Positions 37,004 through 47,150 of a DNA stretch of 64,000 bases are shown here, piece after piece. Both the position numbers and the translations under genes were made by a program. Source of the stretch: Symsagittifera roscoffensis (taxonomy: Eukaryota > Xenacoelomorpha > Acoela > Convolutidae); assembly GCF_963678635.1 (NCBI RefSeq), contig NC_087062.1, forward strand, positions 78,121,200 through 78,185,199. The letters run 5' to 3'. A model generated the notes under the pieces. It did no database searches and had not been told where the DNA came from. It was given only the letters and a program-made list of their open reading frames with translations. The stretch's first letter is position 1, and the number at the start of each line of letters is the position of its first letter.

Positions 37004-37236
37004 AGAAGTGGCGGTGAAGTGGTTACGTCTCCGCATCGCAATCGAAAGGTCGGATGTTCGAGGCCCACCATGATCCGTGCTCGATGATTGACGGTGAGGC
37101 ATCATACCAAATACATAGCCCAGAAAACAATTAAAAAATTACATGTAGTTCTTAAGGAGGGGCACAACAGCAGTTTGCCGTGATGAGCTGTACAACTCAT
37201 TTGTTGGTCCTTTCCATCATGGATAAATGGTCTTAA
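37004..37236 (+). mobile_element. tRNA-derived SINE
   Basis: Pol III promoter-like boxes: an A-box-like TGGCGGTGAAGTGG at 37009-37022 and a B-box-like ATGTTCGAGGCCC at about 37059-37071. A tRNA-unrelated body follows with CACCATGATCCGTGCTC and GCCGTGATGAGCTGTACA, ending near TGGTCTT. A second copy is at 44359-44597 on the other strand. No protein. Confidence 0.8.
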
Positions 37237-37570
37237 ATAACAAACGTTTTTAACAATTAAAAACAACAGTATATATAACACATAACGACTCAAAAACTTT
37301 TAATTTTGTTTCGCACTTTTTTGTCAAAGCTACACCTGTGTTTTGAGATAACGCGTGGGAAAAAAATCACCTTTGAATTTGAAAAATACAATTTTTACTA
37401 GTTTGAATGAGCTTTCCTCACAAAAAATCATATCCACTTTTGTTCCAATTCTGTTTTCAGACAATCTGTGATTTCTCACAACTTCTTTTCAAATATTGAT
37501 TCGAATTCTAGGGAAAATGAATATTTTTGCTCGGGATGGTTTTGCTTCCAGAAAAATTTTGACTTTTCAA

Positions 37571-37864
37571 CTGGGGCGGCTTCAGGATTTTCTCGAGGAG
37601 GCTGGCTCTTTTCAAAAAAATTTGGAAAATTTTGTCGACCTTTTTTTATGATCAACCAAATCAATTTTCTGAGCTCTCCCAAATAACTATAGAGAATCTG
37701 TTTTGAAATTTTTGAAAAACCAGGCCAAAAAGGCATTTTTAGGCATTTGTTGCAAAACTTTGAACAAAAAAATTGTGTTTTTTCGGGGCGCACTCCCCCC
37801 TCAAAATTATTATATCAGCATTCCGAAAAGAAAGCGTCCGCCACCGCCCCCCTAAACGCCCCTG
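37571..37864 (-). mobile_element. hAT-like MITE with both ends and target duplication
   Basis: Ends CTGGGGCGGCTTCAGG and CCTAAACGCCCCTG. Flanks CTTTTCAA (37563-37570) and CTTTTAAA (37865-37872) match at 7 of 8 bases, the duplication length of hAT elements. 294 bp, non-coding. Confidence 0.85.
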
Positions 37865-37889
37865 CTTTTAAATAACAATGACGGGATCT

Positions 37890-38200
37890 AATTAATTGAT
37901 TTAATTCATTGGAAAAATTATATTGTTCTGAGCTCAAATTAGAGTATATGTAACATGGGGTAGTTTTTTTGCCAAGTTACGAGGGCTTGAAAGTTGCCAG
38001 TGTAGCCAATTACCGCGCGCTTTTAACGTATTTCGTGCTATTAACGCAATAGCGACGATTCAGTCCGGCTGAAAAAAGTTCCATATTGAATTGATATAGT
38101 TGTTCTAAATGATACATTACTATGTGCTCAAAATTAAACTTGTACTTTAATTAGCAACGTGTGGGGGGTGTCTTTTCTAATAAAAATAGAACACTGTAAT
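37890..38200 (+). mobile_element. R1 repeat, very decayed copy
   Basis: TTCTGAGCTCAAATTAGA, TTACGAGGGCTTGAAAGTTG, a core CTATTAACGCAATAGCG and CAACGTGTGGGGGGTG occur in R1 order. Ends are not preserved. Confidence 0.55.
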
Positions 38201-38392
38201 GCAGACCATTTTTCAATTTCCGATTATGATTTTAGCTTCTCAATCAAGGTGTCAGATTTGTCTTTTGTATTTGCTTGGGTTGAAGTTTTGTGTGGTTACA
38301 TTTAACAACTCAGATTGATTCGGAATCTTTGTTACTAAGTTTTTGTTGAATCATAGGCTTGATAATTTTTTTAAACGTGGAGCATATAATGA

Positions 38393-38933
38393 AACAAGAC
38401 TGCTCGTATCAGGGCGAAGCCCTGAAAGTTCCGACTGCCTTTCAATGTCTATGGAGCATTAATAAGATGAAAAATTTCAATGTAATAAAAAAAAATTTAA
38501 AAAAATTTTGAAAAAATTTGAGATTTTATGTAAAAACATCCCCCCACACGTCATATTAAGTACAAAGTGATAGATTTTGCGCCTATTAACAAATCAATTA
38601 TGGCATCGTTCCAAAATAACAAATCAATTTGGAACGATTTCTAAGACGGATTAAATCTCCGCTTACGCGTTAATAGCGCGAATTATATCGCGCTTTAATT
38701 GTCCCAAATTGGTCAAAGTGGCCAAAATGGCAATCTTTAAACCCTCATAACTTTACGAAAAATGATCACAGGTGAAATATCTTTTCAAATTTGAGCTCAG
38801 GACAACAATACTTTTCGAATGATATAAAAAAATTCCGTCAAAAACGGCTAATTAAAAAGTCGAAATTTGTCTGAAGAAAAAAAACCCACCCCGAGCACAA
38901 ATATTCCGTTACTTTCGTATCGAAAGTCGGACC
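38393..38933 (-). mobile_element. R1 repeat, full copy, first of an inverted-strand tandem pair
   Basis: AACAAGACTGCTCGTATCAG to TATCGAAAGTCGGACC, directly abutting the next copy. A small internal duplication of AACAAATCAATT lies near 38588-38626. Confidence 0.89.
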
Positions 38934-39466
38934 AACAAGACTGCTCGTATCAGGGCGAAGCCCTGAATGTTCCGACTGCTTTTTAAGGTTTATGGAGCAG
39001 CAGTAATAACATAAAAACATTATATGAAATAAAATAAAATGAAACTTTTTTTTTCTAAAATTTGAAATTTTTTGTGAAAGTCATCCCCCACACGCCATAT
39101 AAAGTACAAAAAGATAGTTTTTGTTCCTTGTAACACATCATTTATGGCAAATAAGCTTCGTTTAACCAATTTGGAACGATTTATAAGACGGATTAAATCT
39201 CCGCTTACGCGTTAATAGCGCGATTTATATCGCGCGTTAATTGTCCCAAATTGGTCAAAATGGCAATCTTTAAACCCTCATAACTTTACGAAAAATGATC
39301 ACAGGTGAAATATCTTTTCACATTTAAGCTCAGGACAACAATGCCTTTTGAATGATATAAAAAAATTCCGTCAAAAATGGCTAGTTAAAAAGTCGAAATT
39401 TGTCTGAAGAAAAAAAAACCACCCCGAGCACAAATGTTCCGTTACTTTCGTATCGAAAGTCAGAAC
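38934..39466 (-). mobile_element. R1 repeat, full copy, second of the pair
   Basis: Begins AACAAGACTGCTCG immediately after 38933 and ends TATCGAAAGTCAGAAC. Confidence 0.89.
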
Positions 39467-39499
39467 AAAAAGTGTTAAAAATTTAGAATAAAGTAACGA

Positions 39500-40260
39500 A
39501 TTGTTTGTGTTCGGGGTGTTTTGTTTTCGGGCATTTCCCAACTTAATTGACAAAAAAATTTGCCAAAAACTTTGCCGGTATCACCTTGTCTTTCAAAGTC
39601 ACTAAAGTTGTCCTTTACATAACTCATGAGCTCCTTTCTCCAGGTTTCATTGAAGTCTTCCTACCTTTCATGGGATACTGATCCAAACAACTTCTTTAAC
39701 GGGCGATTGTGATTGAGAAAATATGCGCAACAACCACACACATTTTGGAACAGAGAACGCTTGTCGTGACTCAACACCTCAAATGCCACCATGTTTACAG
39801 GAAGCTGTTTTACAGTACCTCTCCAAGACTGAGCCGACCAAAGATTGACTCTTATTCGTTAGTCAACCACCCCAACTCACGAACGCATCTTTTTATGGTG
39901 CAATGAGGGCATTGGTAAGGGTAAATATATGAAGACCGATAGTGTCTGAGCCTAAACAGTCCGCGCCATGCCAATTTTTGTAGCAATCGGAAAATGTGAT
40001 CAAACGTTTTTCTTGAAAACGTTCGCAGGTGGAGGGGAAAATATCCCAGAGACTTTCATCCATGAAATTCACTCGCAAAAAAGTCATATCCTGTTTGAAA
40101 TTAATATTCCAGCCTTGTTGTGCCTCTGGTTCGCTTTGTAAGCTTCAACTTCAACTTTTGCAGCAGTAGCCAGATTGTACGTAATTTGCTCATCCCCGTT
40201 GTTGCTTTCAGCCGTAAGCATGTGCGCCCTTCTAGTTCGTTATCCTTCAATTGATTCTAC
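39500..40260 (-). other. coding-like remnants, unidentified, minus strand
   Basis: Several minus-strand open pieces have protein-like composition. Near 40230-40110 a frame contains EQITYNLATAAKVEVEAYKA; at 40087-39893 DESLWDIFPSTCERF and SDCYKNWHGADCLG; at 39665-39500 NETWRKELMSYVKDNFSDFE and GDTGKVFGKFF. The pieces are in different frames with stops between, so this is either a broken gene or a multi-exon segment. I do not recognise the family. It lies between CAP1 and CAP2. Confidence 0.35.
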
Positions 40261-40396
40261 TTTCAAAGAAAATGATGAATATATATGCTATAAGTGTTTT
40301 TTATTTGAACAATTTTCAAACAAAAAAATTGCGAAAGGCTTAGATCGACCCTAGACCTTGGCTATCCCAGATACCGCTATATCAACCTGACTCAAC

Positions 40397-40790
40397 CAGG
40401 GGCGGAGGGGGGGTGTTGGACGCTTTTTTCTCTCAGGGATTTGACCCCCTGCCTACCCAAAGGGTCCCCCCTTTGTACTATTTTGAGATATTCATATTTG
40501 GTGACGGACCCTAAAATTCTAAAATTTTTCTAAAGGCGCCTTGGGCGCCAATATATACTTAATTTGATGGGGGAGCGCGCGCCAAAAAAAACCCGATTTT
40601 TTATTCAAAATTTTCCAAAAAGTGCCCAAAAACGTTTTTTTTTTGTTTTTTGACCTGTTTTTTCAAAAATTTGCCTGCGGCGCAGAAAATTTGGTCAAAA
40701 CAGCGTCTTTCACTGCTTTAGGAGAGCTCGGAAAATCTATATGGTCGACCTAATCAAAAGGTCGTGAAAATTTTTTGAGCAAACTGTTAC
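40397..40790 (+). mobile_element. hAT-like MITE, right end missing
   Basis: CAGGGGCGGAGGGGGG start; GACCCCCTGCC, AGGCGCCTTGGGCGCC, GGAGCGCGCGCC, GGAGAGCTCGGAAAA and GTCGACCTAATC follow in family order. The terminal poly-C/TIR end is absent. Confidence 0.82.
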
Positions 40791-41040
40791 GATTTTTTTT
40801 GGTAAACAGTTTTTTCACTCGTTCTCATGGCTCAAATTGAAAACCTGCATAAGAGTGTCACCGTATTGTAATAGATTGCACGAAATTTGAAGGATGAAGC
40901 GTTTTAAAGATGATTAAATTAAGCAGTAAAACTTGTTGCATCATGAATTAATTTTTTATTATTATTGGAATTATCGGTATGATTAATTTTCTTTTTGTTT
41001 GACGATTTTGGGTAAGAGACTAAAAATAATTCACATTTAG

Positions 41041-41307
41041 GTGTTTGCGCGCCAAATTACTTCAAAATTTTTGCGGTGGTCTGCGCCTAAAGATTATGTA
41101 CAACCAGGTTACCTGAGTGGCGATATTGAAAAAAAACGGAGGCAAATGATACGGTTATACGCTACTGTAACATTGTGTTATCGGGAGAATTCAGAAAAAA
41201 CAGCTCTAAACATCACTGCACTAAATAAAGAAAAATTTGATTTTCAAACGTTCAATTCTTTTTCAAAGATTTGGACAACGTCTCTGATAGTAATAAGGCT
41301 GAAATAA
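41041..41307 (+). other. 88-codon ORF of unknown status
   Basis: An open frame with SGDIEKKRRQMIRLYATV, lying between two MITEs. It has no signal peptide or family match and is possibly chance. Confidence 0.15.
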
Positions 41308-41357
41308 TATGGCTCCAAATAAGCTGAAAAACGTCAAGGAACAATGAAGGGTAAATG

Positions 41358-41752
41358 CAGGGGCGGATTTAGGGGGGCGGGGGTCGGGGGTCGGACGCCT
41401 TCTTCTCAGGAATTTGACTCCCTGCCGACCCAAACGGTCCCACTTTTGTACTTTTTTGAGATATCGATTTTTTGGTGATGGACCCTAAAAATTTTCTAAA
41501 GGCGCCTTTGGCGCCAATATATACTAATTTCGAGAGGGGAGCGCGCGCCGAAAAAACGCAATTTTTTGGCCAAAATTTTCCAAAAATTGCCTAAAAACGC
41601 GGCAGAAACTTTGGTCAAAATGGGGTATTTGTAGTGATTTAGGAGAGCTCAGAAAATCAATTTGATCGACCTAAAAAAAGGTCGACAAAAATTTCGAAAT
41701 TTTTTGAAAACCCGCCCCCCCCCCCCTCGAGAAAATCCTAGATCCGCTCCTG
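41358..41752 (+). mobile_element. hAT-like MITE, reference copy
   Basis: The left end CAGGGGCGGATTTAGG and right end CCTAGATCCGCTCCTG form an inverted repeat. The flanks GGTAAATG (41350-41357) and GATAAATG (41753-41760) agree at 7 of 8 positions. Inside are the palindrome AAGGCGCCTTTGGCGCC, GAGCGCGCGCC and a C-run of 14. TIR sequence and duplication length fit the hAT superfamily. Confidence 0.88.
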
Positions 41753-42159
41753 GATAAATGAAGTTGACCCCAGTTGTACAGTCGATCCTGAAAATATTTA
41801 GAAAACGAAAACATCAGAACATGTTTTGTAACACAGATTTTTTTTGTGATACTTTGATTTTCAAACGGGTGGGGGGGGGGGTATTTGTTTAAAGAAAAAC
41901 TTGTTTTCGAATTCGATGAGAGTTTTATGAATGTTTTTGAAGACAATTTAATTGCTTAACCCGAAAATACAATAAAAATAACCGGAACATGGCCCTGATA
42001 AACACAGTTTTAATAAAATAAACTTCCTATGCATGACTGCACGAAATTTTTGTTTCGAAGTTTGTCTCCAGATAACCTTCGAATTTTTGACTCACATTTT
42101 CATGGTCTAAAATATCTTATTCGCCTATTATCGATATAATTTTGTGAAGTTATGAGGAA

Positions 42160-44010
42160 CTGCAAGTTACAACCCCCAAAAATACTTCAAAATTTTTGAA
42201 CAAAATTTTCAATTTCTAGGCAACATTTAGCATTGGCGGTGAATTATATGGATTTGGAAGACATTCAAACTTGAAAAAAGGCCAGCAAATTATCTAGAAC
42301 TGTGTTAGTATCTCATGATTACAACTTCGTACTCGAAAAATTAAAAAAACGCAGAAGCAACACGATTCACTTTAAATGGCGGAAAAACTTTTCGGGATAT
42401 ACAACATTTTTTTTTAAATCTAACATTCAATTAAATAATGAGTAATAAATTGAAACAAAATTGATCAACTACGCAATTTTTTTTATTCAAAACATTTTTA
42501 AATTTTTATTTGAAAAAACATCGAAGCTAACCAATAAACTTTGCATCAATACTCAACTTCTGAACAATTTTCAAAGATCACGTTTCGAGTAAACCATATT
42601 TCAGCACCACAATGGGAGTTGTTACAAAGTGTCTGCTAGAGGTTTGCAGACACCATACAAGCACTGAAAAATCAAAATTGCAACTAAAAAATTAAAAATT
42701 AATTAGTATCTTGCATTTTTACTGCAAGTTCAATTAAAATGATGCACAAAAGGAGTAACAAACTGTCCGTTTTCATGCACTACCTTAAAATTTCTTGCAA
42801 AATAAGAGGTCAGTTTAAAATAGTTTAAAAAGCCTATTTTTTTCATCTCTTTCTAATACTGTTTTTTTGGCAAACCGTTTTTTGCTTAACCGGACCAAAA
42901 TGAAGTAAAAGTCAAATATTACATTGTTTTTCAGAGAGCATTAAAATGCACCGTGAGGTGGGTCAAAAACGCACAATATGTTACATTTTGGGCAAAAAAA
43001 GTGCTACTGACTTCAGTTCATACTTTAATAGTTGAATAGAGATTAGCAAATCATCCAAAAATTGCGTTAGTAACCCATAACTACAACTTTGGACCCAAAA
43101 CTAGCACGATTCTTATTGAAAGGCAGACAACATATTGGGATCAAGAACCCTTCTTATTTCACCTAATAGTTCTTTCACCTAATGATAAGAGCAATTAGCA
43201 AAAAAAATTGATTACCTACACGAAATTTTTCTATCAAAACTCTTTATGAACATATTTGAAAAAAGTCAAGCTAATCTTTTTTTTTTATCAAAAAATTGAT
43301 TTCTATGCATTCGAACAATTTCAAAAATCTCGTTACTGGGAAACATATTTCAGCATCACGGTAGGAGTTGTTACTAAGTGTCTGCTAGAGAAATGCAGAC
43401 GTGCAGAAATCGTGAAACACTGAACAACCAAAATTGCAACAGAAACAGGAAAAAATTATTGGAAAAAAGAAATATGATAAAACAATAATAAGTAGAAAAC
43501 AAATTATTTTCACAAATTTTTTCAATTATAACCATATTAAAACTCTAATAATTCTTTTTTGAAAAAAAAACAAAACTACTCATTCTATCTTCAGAAGTTT
43601 TGATTTCTATACTTTTGATCAATTTTCAAAAACTGATTCCGGGGAAATGATTTTTCAGCAACACGGTAAAAGTTGTCACTAAGTGTCTGCTAGAGACTTG
43701 CAAAGACCATAAAAGCACTGAAAAACCAAAACATTTCAGTAACTTGCATTTTTACCTAAGTTAAAATAATGCAGGAGTTGAAATTTTGTCAGACTTTATA
43801 CACCAACGTAAAGTTTCTTGCAAAAAAAGTCCTGAAAACTTATCACTCCAAGAACACTAGGAGAGCAGTTTTGTTAAAATAGCTGTTCATTTTCTTTCTG
43901 ATACTTACTTTTCCGGAAAACTTAGGCAGACCAATATGAAGGATCAAATTTCACATTTTTTTACATAACATAAAAATGTGCATCTTGAAGTGGGTCAAAA
44001 ACAAACAACT
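42160..44010 (+). repeat. three-unit diverged tandem array
   Basis: A core reading TTTCAGCA..ACGGTA..AGTTGTTAC followed by AAGTGTCTGCTAGAG and TGCAGAC recurs at 42592-42675, 43331-43440 and 43633-43730. The context GTGGGTCAAAAAC plus GGGCAAAA recurs at 42957 and 43993. Units are about 0.3-1 kb apart and differ at many sites. No coding frame crosses the array. Confidence 0.75.
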
Positions 44011-44358
44011 TGTTGTATTTCGGGCAAAATGATTGCAGTTGTCTTCATTTTTCCGTTTCTCAACATAAGTTTGCATGAAATGGTGGAGGAAGTGGGGTTA
44101 TTTCTTGAAGGAGTGACCAAATGATGGAAACTTTTCGATCAATCAGAAACCTTAGACGTATATCGAAAAGGAATCAAAACGGTTTTAAGAATTTGTCTTC
44201 AAGAAATCATATCTTAGAATGATTCTAAAAAATATTGATTGCTTTTCCGTTACATATAAAAACCAGCGGGATTTGGTGAGCATTCGAAGGCTTTTTTCAA
44301 CGAAAATTCAAAGATAGCAACTTTGGCCATTCGACATTTGTTCTCGTCAACTATGCTT

Positions 44359-44597
44359 TAAGATTCAGACCATTCATCTACGGGGGAAAGGACCAACACT
44401 AGAGCTGTACAGCTCATCACGGCGAACCGCTGTTGTGCCCCTGTTTAGGAACTACATGCAATTTTTTTAGTTTTTTTGAGCTGGGTAATGTTGCTTCACC
44501 CTCAAGCAACGAGCACGGATCATGGTGGGCCTCGAACATCCCACCTTTCGATTGATTGAGAGGCGGAGACGTAACCACTTCAACACCACTCCCCTTT
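44359..44597 (-). mobile_element. tRNA-derived SINE, second copy
   Basis: On the minus strand GTTGAAGTGGTTACGTCTCC corresponds to the A-box region of the 37004 copy and ATGTTCGAGGCCC to its B box, with the same body downstream (GAGCTGTACAG, GGTCCTTTCC). Confidence 0.8.
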
Positions 44598-44924
44598 CAT
44601 CTTTCACATAAACTTGTTTTACGTAATTTTGACTTGTATTTCGTAATTAAGTTAGACTAGGCAGCTTATATAATGACAGACATGGTCATGGTAACAATCT
44701 TTTTGTAAGCTTGGCATAAGTTTGGGCATTAAAAGAACATTTTGCTTGCTTTCAACCAAAGTAGAACACTTGTTTTTGTTTGTTAAATTATAAAGACAAA
44801 AGTTTTAAATTGGTTGAAAGCAAACAATTTTTTTCGAACGTAAAACTGCAGCTCGAACGTTTTGTTGGATAATCTTGCCGACCCCTTGCCTGCTCGAATC
44901 GAGGTTGTTTGCCACTTTACAAAA

Positions 44925-45509
44925 ATTAATCGGAGGTGAAATATATTTTTAAATTTGAACTCAGGAAGTCGATATCTTCAATGAGGAAGAAAAAAATTTT
45001 GTTGAAAGGTATTATTTCGATCGGTGAAAATTGACTGAATAAAAAAAACCACACCGAGTATAAATATTCCGTTATCTTCGAAAGTCGGAACAACAAGTCT
45101 GCTCATATGTCAGGGCTATGTCGTGAGTGTTCTGACTGCCCTTGAATAGGATGTTCTGGATGTTCCAACTTGCTTCAGCGTTTTTGAAAAATTTAGTGGA
45201 AACAAGAATTGATGAAAATGATAAATTTGGTAAAGTGAGTTTTTCTTCGAAAATTTCAAAACCACTATACGCGCTATACCAAGTACATACTGATGTTTTT
45301 AGCATCTAGTCAGAATTTAAGGACACCAAATAACTTGTTTCAACTCAATTTGATACTGTTTATAAGCTGGTTGAATAACCGCGTACGCAAATATTGCGTT
45401 AGTTGTCCAAAATTTCATCCACATTTCCTTTAACAAAAATTATGGGAGACCAGTGAAGGGGCAACCGAAACAATTAGGGCTTTGCCTTGATATACGAGCT
45501 GTCTTGTTC
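44925..45509. mobile_element. cluster of decayed R1 fragments
   Basis: A minus left-half fragment ends TTCGAAAGTCGGAACAAC at 45093. Directly after it a minus right end AACAAGTCTGCTCATATGTC begins another decayed copy. A plus right-end fragment (GGGCTTTGCCTTGATATACG, GTCTTGTT) closes the cluster at 45509. Confidence 0.65.
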
Positions 45510-45706
45510 AATTTACAGACTTAATAAATTGAGCAAAATTTTTTATTGAAGCGTTCTTATGTAAAATATCCGATAGATCTGCATTTTATCTGATACCTTA
45601 AGTACTAAATTTTTGCGTTTTTGTTTGTAAAAAAAGTTTTTGTATTTTTGTGTAACATCCGCGTTTTTGTATATAAAAAAGTCAACATTTCTAAGACTAA
45701 TGTACA

Positions 45707-46184
45707 AACAAAACTGCTCGTATCAGGGCGCAGCTCTGAATGTTCCGACTGCCTTTTAAGGCCTATGAAGCAAACAATAACATGGAAAAATTAAATGTAA
45801 TAAAACAAAATTAAAAAAAAAAATCTCCTACACGCCATAAAAAGTACTAACTGATAAGTTTCGCATCTATTAAAAACTCAATTATGGCAAATAAGCTTCC
45901 TTCAACCGAATTGGAACCTTTTTGAAGACGGATTAAATCTCGGCTTACGAGTTTATAGCCCGAAATATATCGCGCATTAATTGTCCCAAATTGGCCAAAA
46001 TGGCAACCTTTAAACCCCCGTAACTTTACGAAAAATGATCACAGGTAGAATATTTTTTTCAAATTTGAGCTCAGGACAACAAATTCCGTCAAAAATGGCT
46101 AGTTAAAAAGTCGAAATTTGTCTGGAGAAAAAAAACCCACCCCGAGCACAAATATTCCGTTACTTTCGTTACAAAAGTTGTAAC
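45707..46184 (-). mobile_element. R1 repeat, full-length but internally shortened
   Basis: AACAAAACTGCTCGTATCAG to TTACAAAAGTTGTAAC. About 55 bases are missing near the A-rich interior and near the left end. Confidence 0.84.
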
Positions 46185-46931
46185 AATAATTTAAAATCTA
46201 AGGCAACATGGAAATAAAGGCTAAAGCTTTGATTATTACTGCTGGCGATCATTAAATACGGAGAAACAAAAAACTTTTAATCCACTTGTCTAAAAGCACA
46301 GTGCTGGTTTCCAACAGACAATTTTGAGCGGAAACATCGTGTCAGAAATTCAATCTCGGCACATACACTTAAAACAATGCAAGTGTTATGAAATAGAACA
46401 GAGAAGTTCCATGCTCGAAAAATAAGCAAAGAAGGGCCGCAAAAACTAACACTTTCGCCAGTGCAACATTCTTAAACAGTTGGTAAAAATTATATATTCA
46501 ATTTTTCTAGCTGACATTTAATTGATTAATGAACAAATAATTTGTATTTTTTATAATTGACTCATTTTCAAGCACCCAAATTGATAATTTTCATAACTGC
46601 ATTCGATTGAATCCATGCATTATAATCAGGGAGCAGGAAAATAAATAAATGCTGGCCCTCAAAACTTCAATTTTAACTTCCTGGTGGCTAGTAAAAAAAG
46701 TAGACATGTTTTGCATTTAGAATACTCAAAAGTTTTTCGTTCTTGTGCTAATACACGCGCATGCATGAATTCCTGGTTATAATTACCGACATCTATTTGT
46801 CATATGGCGGTGTCATTTTATTTGGATGCATCTTTTTAGATTTGAAGACGGTGAAGCATTGAACCTAAACGATTATTGAACTTAACTTCAATCCTTTTGT
46901 AAGAGTTATTTGTTCAAGAATAATTTTTCTT
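46185..46931. other. 3' flank of CAP2
   Basis: No coding segment. TTTATT at 46817-46822 (AATAAA on the minus strand) lies about 110 bases after the CAP2 stop codon and is a likely polyadenylation signal. Confidence 0.5.
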
Positions 46932-47150
46932 TCAGCATTTGGGCGGGGTTCCGCAGCTGGTGATTTTGCCTTTGCCCACCGGTGCTTCACTCAGAGAACA
47001 GAAGTTATCCGGCCCAAACACATTCGTTCCCCCCATGTTTCCCCCGGGGCCATAGTTGCAGGACACGACTATAGTGGCCATATTGGGATTGGGCCCCTTC
47101 TCACAGATGGCGTAATCGCAGCCCACATCTGTAGTTTGTTGCCACATAAC
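46932..47150 (-). CDS. CAP2 exon 5 (terminal)
   Basis: Acceptor ATTTTTCAG before GTT ATG TGG. Encodes VMWQQTTDVGCDYAICEKGP, VVSCNYGPGGN (CAP2-type signature) and a Cys-containing tail TSCGTPPKC, then TGA. Confidence 0.88.
   Translation of the reverse strand, partial: VMWQQTTDVGCDYAICEKGPNPNMATIVVSCNYGPGGNMGGTNVFGPDNFCSLSEAPVGKGKITSCGTPPKC

Noticed and set aside
37004-37080. Functional tRNA gene
   Set aside because: A and B boxes are present but the acceptor stem and cloverleaf do not close, and the unit continues into a repeated body, so it is a SINE.
39371-39553. Recurring ORFs with TFDTKVTEYLCSGW or similar, here and at 26527-26787, 38838-39020 and elsewhere
   Set aside because: They are translations of the R1 left end, appear wherever R1 occurs in a given frame, and show no protein-level conservation.
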